A DNA stretch of 64,000 nucleotides, from the NCBI GenBank assembly GCA_012295275.1, contig CM022672.1, forward strand, positions 1,000,443-1,064,442, written 5' to 3'. Origin of the DNA: Chrysomallon squamiferum (Eukaryota > Mollusca > Gastropoda > Neomphalida > Peltospiridae). Both the position numbers and the translations under genes were made by a program. The notes below the pieces were generated by a model. It was not told the origin of the DNA, did no database searches, and saw only the letters and a program-made list of their open reading frames with translations. Of the stretch, positions 25,284 through 40,500 are shown piece after piece. The first letter of the stretch is position 1. Every line of letters begins with the position of its first letter.

Positions 25284-25329
<46 letters not shown>

Positions 25330-28300
25330 AATCTGATATATGAAAATCTTGGTTATACCAATAGTACATATTTGAAAACTCTTGCACATTTCCTGTTTTT
25401 GCATAACACACCCTCTAATTTGAATTAACATTATTAGTCACTTTTATTTGACCTACAGTACTACCAATAAAGAAAACAATATTCTAATTGATGTGTTTCA
25501 AAATAAACAAATCTTGCAGATAGAGAGTGCTAGGAAATATTTGTTTTAATATAGACATTTAGATAAATTAAATAAAAAATCATAAATATAAATCTGTTTT
25601 ATGGAATCCTGTACATAATATTAGAACAACCGATATTTCTTTTTATATTATATATTTAAAAAAGATAAATAAACTAGTAGTATACTTAAACTTTGTGAAT
25701 AATGTATCATGGTTTTTTTTTGTTTTTTCATAAAGATATTTATTTTGGTTAGTGTGCTGTATGTTGTGGATTTGTTTTCTTTTTTTTTCTATTTCATTGA
25801 CTTTAAAAAGAAATTCCTTACTGTTAATTTATATATTATACTGTTTTGGAATAAAAACATTCAAAATATCTTGATATTACACAAAGCTTATCAACCTTTC
25901 TTAAAAAATAACATATTTTCAGACAGAATAACAAAATAGAGTAACAAAATTGCCTCACAGAAAATTTACACATATATATATATATATATATATATAAGTG
26001 ACATGATAGTCTAAATGAAAATCAGGCTGATTATATCTCTTGGGAAGTGATGATTATATTGACAAAAGAGATTGTTTCCGGTCATTAGATGACACTTGTG
26101 AATTTACAGGATGATTTCCAGTTGTCATAATGTGGAGCAAACCTGTTTGCAAATACTGGATAGAGGACTTGATAAGAAATTTATTGTAAGTTTTCAGTTG
26201 TGCATGAAAACACACACAGTTTAAAATTTGTTTTACTGTTTTACTTATTTTGAAGCATGTAGGAAAAAGAAAAGAAAAAAGATAGAAACATACTGTCCTT
26301 TTGTTCAGACCATTTGTTTACTTAACCAGTAATATTCTTCTTAATCTTGCTTTTCTATATGGACTGCAAGTTGATTAAATTAACACAAGACTTGATCAAG
26401 ATTGACACGTTACGAAAAAAATTAAATGTTCAAATTTGTCCAAGTTGCTCTGTTGATTTACATTGACAGACTTGTGTGTATGGGAGTTTCAGAGTTCAGT
26501 ACTCTGAATTTGTGTCCCTGCTCTGAATTTGCACTGAACCAGATCCCCAGATGACCTTTCAACATTATATTCGGGTTGACATGATGCAATGAAATATGTT
26601 GTCATTAAGTAGGACTGTTTTGATGACTGACAGTCATTGCATAGTGGGGAGCTGGTTTAGGTAAGTGGTTATATATGAACAATTAATTTTAATGTCATAT
26701 TATTTTCTATTTTGTAATGTTTCTATAAGTATAGTAAATTTATGAAGAGTATGAATATTATGTATGCTTTGGTTAAATATTATTGTTAAATACACTGTTA
26801 CTGAAATATAAATAATAAACTCTCTTAACATAAATATTGATTAGAACACAGAACTCTTGTCCAGGCCACATAAATACATATTTACAAAAACAACGCTAAA
26901 AATTTACAACATATCTTTTTATGTTGAATTTCTGTTTTTAATAAACATCTATTTTAATTAATTCATGGCTTGTCATCAAATATTAAAATTATATCTGGTT
27001 TCAGCTTGCTTAAATGTTTCATATAAATAAATCATTTAAAATTGGTGTATATTTTCTGAAATATTTTACATTTTTGTTTCATTGTATTAATTCTCTCTTT
27101 GTCAACACACACGCACACACACACACACACACACAGCTTAAGTGACCCTAACTAAAAATGTATGTACTACATAGCATACAACTGATGTTTCTGTTTGGGG
27201 TCAGGTCTTTATATGTAGCTCCAGATCCTATTAAGCACAGCTGTCAAATGGCTACGTGTATAGGTAAATCTAGAGAGTAAACAAGCAAACATTCACACTT
27301 GTGGAGGAGCCAAACAACCACACATGATAAGACCTTTCATTGAAATGAAATTGAGTGAGAGCAGACTACAATGAAATCTCTTATTATACAATGATCCTAT
27401 TACAGATTCAAGGCGACTGACCAATCTGCCTGAATATGTAAAATTTGTATTGTAATTAATATATATTTTATCTCATGCTAATAATTATTAAATACTGTAC
27501 ACTTAAAAATGATGTCAGCTTTCAGTCTTCAGTGCTTAGACGTTTGGTACCACTTACACATACTTGTTCTGACATCTTTGCTAAGAATTAACTGACATAC
27601 AGCTGTTGTACATAACAGATGTTATGAAAAATTAATTCAAATTATTTAGATTGTTAATAGTAATTTAAATACTATATATAATGTAATCAATGTATATAAA
27701 TGCAAATTTTTAATTACAGTTTAATAGTTTAATATATATTGATCACATTTTTAGTTGTTTTATAAAACAAATCAAAACAACCCTATCCCACAGAAATAAA
27801 TAATAAAAAAACCAAAACACCTGGCAACAAAGACAATAAATAAATAAATAAATTTAAAAAATGAACTTTCTACAAACTGTAAAGTGGACGTTGTTAACAC
27901 TGCAAAAACAAGGGTATCCCTAGTGGTTGGCGGTTTCTATTATTCCACTCTGTTTATTGATTAGGTCAGCAAATGGTTTCCCTTTCCATTATTATACTAT
28001 GTCTGGTCATTAACATAAATATGTTTATAGAAATATCCCAGTTCACTGTGAAATTGATCATGATTAAGATCACCATTAATATTAATGGATATATGTGTCT
28101 GCATTCTCTTGAACTAACTGCTTCATAATTATCAGTATTTTCTACAATTTGCTGTCAGTAAATAGGTATTACAAACCAAATATCATTAAGACATATTATG
28201 TAGGGGTAAACATTTTTGGTATCTAATCTTAATTACTTAATTAAATCTTATATTAAATACAGGTACAATTAAAATGGTATATTAATTAAAATGAATAGAA

Positions 28301-30395
28301 ACTAGTTTTGTAAATTATTAAAAAGAACATAAACTCTATCAAAAGAAATAATGCTGTTGAATATTTCATAATTGGAAATAAATAAAAAAGTTTTTTTATT
28401 ACTCAATCTATGTTCTTAACAATTACATTTCAAAACTAATGGTATTATAGGACCTTTTATTTTTTTATTTTCTAAAGGTTGATATCAGGTCACCTTGATC
28501 AGCCATCTTGTTTTCAGAGCAGTCATTGAGTGTTCTGCTGTCTTGTCCTGGCCTTGGGATGTGTAGTCTTGTGTTCAGTGAGGTGTGACAGATAGCCATT
28601 CACAATGTGTTAGACTAGTTCATGTGATGGCTGAGGATCAGTGAAATGTTTTTAGTCACATGAGCTACCCAGGGGTCAGTTTCAGTTTTTAGAAGTCTCT
28701 AACAATGTATTTGAATTGCCTGGGTATCATTCACAGTAGGAAATGTTCTGTTTAGAAACAGATGAAACTTTTAATGTCTGGTCACAAACATTTACAGATC
28801 ATTGCATGCTTTTAAAAAGAACATATGCAAGTTGGATTCTGCATACTGATGTATTTGATAAACACTAAAACAGTTCAGTTTTTCTTCAGTTTTTTTTGAA
28901 AATTCTATAACAACTATAATAAAGAAAGGGCAAAAAAAAAAAAAAAAAAAATCCCCATAAATCAGTTTTATTACTCATAGTAGTTTCAGTCAGTGTTAGG
29001 CAGGAATTTTATTTTGGTAGTATATGAATTTTCTTTGTTGGTGTTTATTTGGCTTCTTGACATTTTTCTAATCATATAACATTTTTTTGTAAAATGTACC
29101 TGTGTTGAATAACAAGCTAGTCGTTTTAATGACATAAAGGGTGTCTCTTTGCCAGTGTTGAGTATCTAGGTTAAATAAGATCCTGTCTGAGAATAGCATT
29201 CAACGATTAATAAAGTGCTGAGAACATATCTCATTTCATTCTGTCTTCAGATGAAGGAGAAACAGGTGTGATTTTGAATTTTCATCATTTTAAGTGTGGT
29301 TTTGCTATCGTGATAAAAATTGTTGAAATCATTTTCCATTTATTATGCTGTATTTTATGAAATTACTATATGGTGTGATTGTAAATTAGGCAAAGAATTG
29401 AATACAGATTTAAAAAAACAATTTTTTTTATTTTATTTTATTTCATTTTATACAAATTTATGACAGCTTAAATTAGAAAAGTTTTCCAAATTTCTTAAAT
29501 ACTGAAAAAAATATTGTGGATACAATAGATAGCATCCTTAACTATCTACACTTGTTGAGTTCCAGCTCTGAGTTATGAATATAAATTAAATAATTGTTAA
29601 AAGTTTATTCTAGATAATTGACCAATATTGTAATTTATCATAGGAATGTTTTTTTAATTGAAGTGATCTGGATTTTCTTTTTCAGTATACAAATATAACC
29701 ATGTTATGTTAACAACCATATCCATTAGCTATTCATATGCTGAAAATTTGAATGAAGTTTTGACTAAAGAATTTATCCTTAATATTTGATGAATGATACT
29801 TAATCCAATTTCTTTTATGCTCTATTCTTAAAAATATTTTCTATATGAAAAATTATATTACTATATTTTGTCATTCATTTTGAGACCTACAAGCAATTCA
29901 GCTAGATCAAACTGGATTTGTATTACCACATTGATAATTCCGAGTCTCAAATTCAGAGCAAAGCTTTATCTCTTAAGTATAAAAATCAAACCAACATACA
30001 TGTTATTTTATTTATTACATGGTCCTGTCTTTCATTAAATATAATTTTTTATTCTTTATTTTAAACATGGGCCCTATTTGCCTTTTGATGTTATTTTTGG
30101 CATAGAAAAAAGGAGAATAGATTTATTGATTCATGTTTCAATAATAAAATCTGTTTACTTTTTTCCTCTTTTTAAGTTTCTTCAATTGCCTTAACATTCA
30201 AAATACATATGTATAATCTCATAAAATGGTCAAACGAATATATAATTTACATTATTTTATGTGAAGAAGCTTTACTTAGCTTAGAATTTTGTTATAGAGT
30301 ATATATATATAAAGAGATAGGGACCTGACCTTGAATCAAAGACATATTTGTTTGGAATGCACTATTGATATAGCGTATGTTTTTGTGTAAGATCA

Positions 30396-30441
<46 letters not shown>
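30396..30441. repeat. T27-A19 homopolymer palindrome
   Basis: A run of T joined directly to a run of A. It is perfectly self-complementary apart from length and may be an assembly seam or two abutting poly-A tails. Confidence 0.9.
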
Positions 30442-30444
<3 letters not shown>

Positions 30445-31521
30445 GAGAGAGAAAATAAATTTGCCTTGAAGCATATTGAGGTCAGATTCCTGGGCTGAAG
30501 ATCAACAATAAAGTGTGTAACACAGCTTGTAACAGACACACAATATGGTACCACATTATAAAAATACTCCGAGTTGTAGAGAAGCACATGTATCATATAG
30601 ATTTATATTATCACACTATAGGCAGATTTGGGTCTGGCTGCTGTATTATTCTCCCGTTAATTGATAACACTTCTCCGCTTACGGCAATAAAGGCTGCATT
30701 CTTTTCCCTTGTTGTGGGCGGGGCTATGTGGTTGACCTATTTCTGATAGTGCACTGGTAGTTGGTATGGATGTGTGTCCTCTAATCTGAAGGCATTGGAT
30801 AATGTGAGTATGTTTTCAAATTACAAATCATCACTTGTATGATTACACTTTAGTTGACTTGCATGATCTTGTCTAGTGCAGAATTTTCTAGCCATATTTA
30901 TGAGTTATTTGTGGAAAGTCAGAGTAAAGCTTAGTTGCAGTGGTTACGTGACTGGTGAAAAAAAATCTTATTGCATTGTTATGCCCATTACACAGTGCTG
31001 CTCTTCTTTTTACAACATTTTTAGGTGACTCTGTCATAATTTGTCCCTTCTTCACAGTGATGATTTTGCAGATACAGACAAATGAACATTAAAGAAACAG
31101 AACCTGTATATTACTGCATATGTTCAGCAAAGGCCAGGCAAACTGTAATCCAATATGTAGATCACAGTTGGAGTTGTTTTTTCTTTACTCTCCACTAGCA
31201 GAAAGTATGTATCTGGGACTGCCAGTGACACTGATATACTTGTTTGTTTATACATGTATATGTATCTTTTCTTATGGTCTTAATATCTTAATGTTTAAGG
31301 CCAGACACAATGGCTGCTTTGATTCACAGCTAAAATGATCACATGTGGCAAAAATGTGAAAATAGTTCTTTTACTGCAGACATGAGAGGAAGTCTTTTAA
31401 AAAAAAATTAAACATAAAGATAAGAACATTTATTTGGTGTAATAGGTTGAAAAGTTCAGCTTTATTATTTTTTTAAAATTTTTATTATAATTTTTATTAT
31501 TTTAAAAAATTGAAAAAATAT

Positions 31522-31525
<4 letters not shown>

Positions 31526-31560
<35 letters not shown>
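31526..31560. repeat. (CA)n array
   Basis: Pure CA dinucleotides in the probable adducin first intron. Confidence 0.95.
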
Positions 31561-31563
<3 letters not shown>

Positions 31564-32967
31564 GGATGGAAGACAGAGGAGAGAGAGAAAAATTTGCACA
31601 TTGGATGGACCAACATTTTTGAAAAGGAGCCAGTAATAACATGGAAACACCATAATTGTTAATGTAACCTTTTTTGAGTTCATATTATAACCTTTACAGG
31701 ATGTTTTGTTTGAAACTACCAATGCAGTCAGCACAGGAAAAAGTAAAAAAAAAGATGAAAAAAAAAAAAAAAGGGTGAGGGGAAAATAAACTGAATGTAA
31801 AAATCTCAATAAGTAAAGCAGAACAAAAATCCAGCAGATATCTACAAGAATACTGATAACCCAGATAACAGCTTTGATTTGTACCTCAATGTTCTTGGAC
31901 TAATGAAAAAGGAAATGGAATGTTTGATGTTATTTGAAACATTGTTTAACCAGTGGTTTATTATAGATGTGGCGATTTTGACATGAAACTAGGATTATAA
32001 CACATGGTTGGCTGTAGGCAATCCTTTATCTTCCACAGAGTGGACATTGCATATTGCTCTGTTTGATAACTGAACCAGAAATACATTTAAAAAGAAGATT
32101 TTACAGACTGTTAGACAGAAATGGAGATTGTTATTATTGTTATTATTATTATTATTTTTAAATAATTTAGTGATAAAAGTGTTTTTATACTTATAACAAT
32201 CTGTTGAATGTTTCACAGTTAAATACAATAACCCATTTTGGTTCATAACTGTTTAAATATTATCAAAAGATTTTGGTGACCATTTAGATAGTGCATTCTA
32301 CATCATCTTATTTATCAACTAAATCTTATGATAATTTAAAATAAACAGTTCTGACAGCTTATTCAGTGTTTTTGATAGTCTTTATAAATATTGCATTAAA
32401 TGTTTTTGTAATATATTAGTGATTCTTTTTATCCTTTGACTTTCTGCACGTTGGACATTCCATAAAAGATTATTATATAAAAAGAAAAAAGATAACAATA
32501 AAACAGTCTAATAATGCAGAATATATTTGAAGAAAGGCTTAGATAAAGGACTTTGATCTAGCTTTCATAATGACAATTGTTTCAGAAAGCAAATACATTT
32601 TTTGTATTCATTAACTTTGTATGTACAAGCATGTACACTAATCCACATATTTATAGCTTTTTATGTAAAAGTCAACACAAATAAAAAAAGTGAAAATTGG
32701 AAGATTTGTATGGATTACATTCATGGAATTCCATGTATATTCATCTGAAAGTAGCTAAACTTTATACATGCATACATATTTTTTATGCATAAAAAGTTAT
32801 TTCATATTGATCACTGAATTATTTTTTATTTAATTTTGCATTATCGGGTTATTTCTGGCTCAGTTCCAGAACAAACCAAGTTACACCTCAGTGGGAGATC
32901 TATGATTTTCACAATTCCTTGTTTTATGCTCAGATGTTTTAGCAAATTCACACATGCAAACATGTGT

Positions 32968-32968
<1 letters not shown>

Positions 32969-33014
<46 letters not shown>
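32969..33014. repeat. (CA)n array
   Basis: Pure CA dinucleotides ending in GACAGA units. Confidence 0.95.
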
Positions 33015-33018
<4 letters not shown>

Positions 33019-34503
33019 GAGAGAGTGAATGACAGATAGTCAGACAGACATCTAATTATTGAAAGAACCTGATAAACATTTTGTTATATAAACTAATCCA
33101 GGCCCACATTTGAGCAATGACCCAGACAGAAAAACAAGTTTGACAGCACAGTGGAATATAAATTGTAAATGTATATATATATATATTTGAAAAATAATGT
33201 CAGTATTATAGTCTTTTTATTCTAGTAGCAAAGGTTACTGTGGCCTCATAAACTCTGGGACAATATTGATTTTATAAAACTGAAGAGAAAACTGACATAA
33301 AAAGACTTAGACATATCTCCAGGTTTATAGGGTAATGGTGCACTATTGTCCTGTTTATGACAAATGTGTGGGTTCAGAATTAATGCACTCATGTACAGAT
33401 TAACAACTTCCAACAAGTTGAAACATCTCTAAATGTCCATTAAAAATAAGACCTTAGTCTGAATTATGAAGGACTGAAAGAACAAATACAAGCAAACACT
33501 GGTTGATGATTAATGGTATAAACCTGATACCAATAGATTTTATTATTTGGATTTTAATAGTAACATTTTTGCAGTAATTTAAATAATATATTTACTGAAT
33601 GCTATGTATGTAGTCTCTTGTACGTTTGTTAATAAAGGGGGAAAAAATATAAATATATTTTACCTATCTATCTATATATATATATGAAAGTTAATTTTAT
33701 TATTTTATGTTCCTTCAGATACATACTTCATTTTTCAGAAATAATAAAATGAAAATTAATGATGGTAATAATTTTTGTTGACTTTGTTTAATAAATATCA
33801 TCAAGCTTCTGAGTAAGTGTGTGAGTAAACAGGAATTGTTCGTTGTTCTCTGTAGTATCTCATGGAAACTAATGTCCTCTACCTGTTTTGCTGGGTTTAT
33901 CGGTTTAACGTGAACAGGGATTTCTTTGTGAATGTGTGTAAGCAACAGTGACTGAACTTGTAATGATGATTAACTCACAAGACACTAACTAAAGATTACT
34001 CACTTGTGTTGGTGTCAGTGTGCATCAGTATCATTTTTACAATTTGATCCACTGTGTTCTTTATTTTGTAACTTCTTCAAGTTCTTGTTTTATTGATTAG
34101 TCAACTGTACAGAGAGAATAAAAAGTCGTTATCTGAATAATTTCAGGACTAACATTTTTTTTTATAGTTATTTTTTTTATTAAATAGATACTGTTGTAAC
34201 TTAAAACAGAAGTTAATTTGAAAGTTTAAATCGTAATACTGACATATTTGCACTTTAATTTATTTAACTATTTTATTTTTTCATTCAAGAAAAAAGAAAA
34301 TTATGTACCCAAATAACTTGTTTATTAGATGCACATTGAGTACACTAATAATACTCCATTACCAGATGAATTACTTTAGTTAATATACAGTGAAATAAAT
34401 TTCTGGCCACGGTCCCAAAGATTTAAAAAAAACTTTGAATTTTGAAAATATTGTTTATATATGTTCAGTTTCAATGTATTTAATACTGTATTTTTAATTG
34501 TAG

Positions 34504-34592
34504 GGTGTGGCAGCAATAGATAGGGATGACTGACAGTGGCCCCAAGGTAAATGGGCCTGCCAGCCCAGGGGGAAGATTTATAGATACTGTTG
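34504..34592 (+). CDS. ADD1: Adducin exon 1 of the coding set (22 nt 5'UTR plus start)
   Basis: Acceptor ATTGTAG at 34497-34503 shows that a noncoding exon lies upstream. ATG at 34526 opens [16 protein letters not shown]. Donor G|GTATGT, phase 1. Confidence 0.88.
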
Positions 34593-37500
34593 GTATGTAT
34601 CAGTTCAGTCTTTACAGTTTATAATGCATGGATGTAAATTTACTGACCATTTTCAAAGCAAATGTAAACAACAGTAATCTAACTTCAGCAATAAATGTCT
34701 TTACCCAACCAAAGTGTTTTCTTTAGAAATAAGTAAGATGTCTTCTAACAAGATTTGTATTCCTTTGCTCAGAGTTAAAATTTTATCACTATGTTTAATC
34801 AGAATTGAAGTGAATGTTCAATACATTTTTTTTGTCTGTTATGTACAAAAATATATTTCTGACTGATATTGATTGACCTGCATGCTAATATGTATCCATG
34901 GGATTGGCAAGTTAATGCTCACCATCTTCTTTGTTAGAGTTTTTTCTTCTTCTTTTTTTTAATTACTTGTACTATAGTGGTAACACATTTCAACCTGACA
35001 CATTAATGATCTCATTTTTATGAAATATTAGATTTTCCAGCAGTGCAGCATGCTGTTATTTTAAACATGAATTGTAGAAATATATGAATTTAAAACATGT
35101 TGTTTTTATTAGTAATATCCTATTTGTTTTAAAAAATACACTATCTTAAAAACCTTTTAAATAAAAAAAGAAAAAAAAAAGATAGTGTTGATAAAACTAT
35201 ACCAAATTACAACAAGCTTCTCTATTATAATAAAGCATGGGGTTAACATTACTAATAAAAGAAACAGATGAAACTTAGCTCCAGCCATTTGATTCACTCA
35301 GTCTGCCTTTGAGTCAGTTCAATTTCACAAATAAAAATAGGTGGGTGGGGGTTTTGTTATAAAGAAAGCACCATCAAAATCTGATAATTTTTTTTTTTAA
35401 AAAGAAGAAGAAGAAAGTCATATTTTGTTACAGTTTATATTTAGATAGCTTTAGTCAGTAGATTTATTCAGTTTGAAATTGTGTATATTTTAAAAAAACA
35501 GAAGAAAAAAGCATGACTGAACTGTCAAATTATGTTTGTTGTGATTTTACAATTTATTTTCTGGTTTATTTCAGTCTTTACCTTAAAACAATTTGCTTTG
35601 TGTGTGTGTGGTTTTTTTAAATTTGTTTGGTGAGTGTCCATTACAATTTACAAATGACTAATCAGGCATTACAGAAATAAACAAGAGCTTCATTTCACTG
35701 AGAGAAAGATTGTATCAGTCTGGGTTTGGCCCTGCAGTCTAGATAGTGATCGTGAAATATTTTCTGTAGACATTAGAAATCTTCCAGTAATGCAAACACT
35801 TCATCCTGCAGATCCAGAGAGATTCATTTTAGAATGAATAAGTTACTGTTGCCTGAACACTTACTTGGCCCACTTGCAGGCTGTATGGCAGCAATCCAGT
35901 AGACTTTATAATATAGTAATTAAGCCTCAGAAAGTATAAGTTGATGTGATTAGAACACATGGTGCCAGTGTAAAGTGTTATAATCACATTTGTATTGTAT
36001 GCCTTGTAGGTGTTATGGTTGAAATGGAGTTTGAAAAATTTTGGATTTGAAAAGAAATAAAAGGTGAATATTTGCTGAAAGGAAAGTGTCTGCATTTTTG
36101 AATTCATTTCAGGAGATGTTTACAGCATAATCATGTAATACAGAAAGAAAATGGAACATAAAAAATTTAGAATTTAACTACTGTTAAAATGTTCAGTAAG
36201 ATGTATAAAATGATTAAAATGCAAAGAAATTTCTCATGCTAATAAATACATTTCAGACTAGAAGTAAACACAAAACAGTTATTAAAAAAAAAAAAAAAAA
36301 AAAAAAACAACAAACAAAATTGCTTATCAGTCCTTTACAAAAGCGTTTATATTTTGTGGTGATTTTTTCAGTTTATTTTCCATTACAGCCACTACTCATT
36401 TATCATAAGCATATCATACGGAAGCTGCATGTAATTTGTAAATGATTTCTTTCTTAATATATTAGGACTTTATGTATGTTGCTATATAATGTTCTGTCTA
36501 TATTTAAATAAAACCATTCTTCCTTTGTATGGAATATTTTTTACCCAAATTCTTATTTCCTGTGATCAAACCATACTTAGTATTTATCTCAGGAGATACT
36601 GATCAAATAATATTTTCTTTTTCTGTGGTTGTGTTTCCTATTCCATCTTATTTGTTTGGATTACACATGCATGGCCCTCAGGTTGAAACCAAATTGATCA
36701 GAATCAGTCTGAAATGAAATGCCAGGAGTAATTTGTTGGAACTTCTGTTGTTATTGGATATCATGTGTGAGTTTCAGTGGCTATTGCTCCAACTGCTTGA
36801 TACGAAATAGGTTTCCTAGAGATATTATGCCTGTATAAATGATTGATATGATTAAATATTTAAGTATCAAATAGTCATTTTAATGAACAGTTGATTTTAA
36901 GTAATAGGTTAATATATCAGATTTTGTTAGGGTTTAAGTTAGAATATAAATCATTTAAATGAATACAAAATTGTGTTATTTCTAAAAATTTATTTTTGTT
37001 CAAATTTATCGACAAAATGGGTAACTGAAATGTGGTTATTGTTTGTTTAAAACATTTCTAATCCTGCAGTACAAGTCTAATACATTCACATGAATATGTC
37101 ATTTATTTATCATAACTGTTGCAACCAAAGACCACATTCTTCGTTGTTTAATAGCCTTTGCAGTAAATAATAACAAAATTGCTTTAAAAATTTCAAATTA
37201 TTGATTTTTTAAAGGTTTTTTAAAAGTTAAATGATGAATTTATATGTAGGGGAAAAATGCCATTTATGTACACATCATTGTTTGAGTTTTTTTTGTTTGT
37301 CTAGTCTTATTAAATTTAACATTATGAAAAAATGTATATTCCCAGCAACATGGGTCAAACTGATTATGTTAACACTACAAATTGTTGCTTAAATAAATGT
37401 CAGAAATGATGGCTTAGTCTTGTAATTTGAGGCTTGTGTTAAAGGTTTGTGTTTGAATGCTGTTAGATAAAATTAGTTAATGTTACTGTATATAGGTGGT

Positions 37501-40500
37501 ATATTTACTCTTTAATTCATGAATAAAAACTTAGTTCTTCAAATCATATTAATACAATTTATTTAATGAAACAATGATTTTTTAATATATTTTTAATGTG
37601 GTTATATTACATATTGATTGTGACTACTGTTATACTATAATGATTATAAAAACCTGTTACATCGATAGTATTTAATGTCACAAATATGTGCAGATACACA
37701 ACGTTAACACAGACTAACACAGATGCACAAAACAAAGATAAATATGTCCAGAGCCCTGAAATATTTAAACTGGGTAAAATTATGGATCATGGTAGATTGT
37801 ATGACACTCAACAGATTATTCCTGAATATGAGGACAAATATAATTATTGCTATCGGCTTCTAGTTTCTTATTTTATAACTGATACTTAGACTTTATTTAT
37901 ATACAGGTGAATAGTAAAAAGTCTGTAATTTGAAAAAGATGTATTTAGTTGTAATTAATAAAAATGTAGAATGTTTTTTTTTTCTTTTAAAATAGAGTAT
38001 GTTTTGAACTGCATGTATAATGTATGTGTTTATGTGTTTGTATGTATGTATGTATGTATGTATGTATGTATGTATGCCGGGCTTGAAAATGTCCAATAGG
38101 CAGGGTAACAGATATGACAAGAGTTCCATTTGGGTGACTGGGATGTTAAACACAAGAGCCACTATTAATAATTTTATTTGCAAATATTTATTTCACATAA
38201 AAGTTACACTTCTAGTTTGATAAATTGGACATATTGTTACCTTAATTTGCCAACAGCTATTTATAAACACTAATTTTATAGATGATATGCATGTAGTTAA
38301 CTGTAGACTTGGTAAAAAAAAAAAACACGAGTCTCACTGAATCAGTATCGTAAAACTGATCGTGACCATTTGGATCACCTTGGCTGAATATGCAGACAAA
38401 TGCAAACCTTCCTGAATGCTGTCTTAGCTTCTGCTTTTTCTAAGCAGTGTTAGTATTGCTCACTTGTTTTTTTCACTCTTTCAATTGATTTGTTTGATTG
38501 TTTTGTTGAAAAGCGTTTGACAAAGAAGAATTTCAAAATCATACATTTTGATATATTTGTACAAGATATATTTTAAGGCATATTTTTTAATCTTACTTCA
38601 CTTTTTCCTTCATATATGAATATTTTTTGGGCCTCCACACATTTCAAATGAGTTTTGAGCCTGTGTTTATATGTATATGTATGTAATGTATGAAAATGTT
38701 TATTTTTGTGTGTGTTTGTATTTGTGTGCAAAGGTGTAAAAGTATATGCAGGTGCACATGTTGGGTCCTTTAGTCAAATATCCATGAACACTTTTGGCAG
38801 AGTGGAGAAAAATGTTTGATCAATAATGGAACTAAATTAGTCTCTTTGGCTAGCTTTGTTCCTTGTTTACAGTAAAGATAGTCTGTGCCTTCATCTTGCT
38901 TTGTGTCATGTTCAGATTGATTGATCTCTGTTTGAACCAAACATTATTCAAATAACACTGATGAGTGAAATTTTAACACAAACCATAATTATGGACTTGT
39001 GAACAGTGGGGTATTATGATACTAGAATTTGTTTCATCTGAAAGGTTAATTATTACAAATAATGCCAGGGATATCTAGTGACATACAGCATTTATTTACA
39101 ACTTCTGCATTTTTCCAAACTTGATGTTAAATTTATTTTACATTAGTATATTTTCATGTTTATGTCATTATATCCATGTGCATATGTGTGCAGGGGTAAA
39201 TGTAATATTTCGATCACAAGTGGTTTAAATTGCAAAATGAATGTTTAAAAATAAATGTCAAAATAAAAGTTAAACATTTCAAAAAGTTCTGTTATGAGTG
39301 TTCTGAAATTAAAAATATCACTTGATTTAGCAAAAAATATTCAAGATCATAAAAAAAACCTAATCTTTCGTGTGTTTTATTAATATAATATAATGTCTAA
39401 AAATAAATTCTTCAAGATAATTTTAGACTACAGAAAATGTAATTTAACGTTTGTATTGATTTTTTTGCCTAGACAGCTTGCATCTGAAATGCTTACAACA
39501 TATATACATTACTGGCTTAGGGATTTTCTCTTATACATATTCAGAGAGGAAGAATATTATATAGCATAATGAATAAATAATAAACCTTTTGCTTCCGAGT
39601 ACTGAATTCTCTATATTAAAGGGGATTGTGAAAGCAAAGCAGTTATAAAGGTTTTGAATTATTTATGAGGTTGTGAATTTAAAAAATAATTAATTCAGGT
39701 GTGGTGATAACAGGTGCATGATTTGACCTATTTAAATATTAAAAAAACAACAACAAAAAGCAACCATCCCCCCTCAAAAATGAAATTAAAAAGTAAGTAA
39801 ATAAATAAACAAAAAAATGATAAAGATGTCTTTCATGTATGTGGTGGCTGTCTGATAAAAAAAATGAATTAAAAATGAAAAACAAACATCCTGACTAATG
39901 AGGGAATTTCATTTGCTTTTCAGACCCAGATGATCCCGAATACCAGCGACAGATGCGGAGACCTCCAGAAGTTAAGGAGGACCTGAACCAGATGGAGAAC
40001 CGGAGCCGTGTTTCGCTCGTGCTCAACAGTGAGGCTTTCCGTGAGGAGCTGGAGCAGATTGTGGAGGAGCAGCTCAAATCTGGCTCCCATCCGGCAAGTC
40101 TGATTGCTCTGCAGCAAATCTCTGACCTCCTTCTGCCACACACCAGAGTCAACATGGGATCCATGGCTCATGGTAGTATGTATATGTTTTTGTATTTAGC
40201 ATTTGTGTTTGATACATAGTCAGAACAATGTCATTGAGTACAAAATGAAAGCTTTGTCAGCAGTATGGTCTAATCTTTGTCAGTAAGTACATAGCCAGGT
40301 ATTAGTCTTTAAACAATATAGTTCAATGATTTTTATTCATTTTTGTCATTTGGTATAGAGTCCAGTCTTAGTCATTTAGTACATAGTCCACTGTTTGTCT
40401 TTCTGTGCATAGTCAGTTTTTTTGTCAGAGTCCATGGTCAAATCATTGACATTCATTATATATTCCATCCCATCCAGACAACTCTTTATCACTGAGTCCA

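Larger units (their letters stand above)
23511..34503 (+). other. Probable first intron / upstream region of adducin
   Basis: AT-rich DNA with fewer and shorter repeats than the block to the left: TA arrays near 25289 and 25970, CA arrays near 27103, 31526 and 32969, and a T27-A19 palindrome at 30396. No coding exon was recognised. The only promoter-like spot is a GC box near 30716. Confidence 0.5.

Noticed and set aside
39895-40171. Two minus-strand frames of 83-89 residues
   Set aside because: They are antisense to adducin exon 2, whose plus-strand frame matches a known family.
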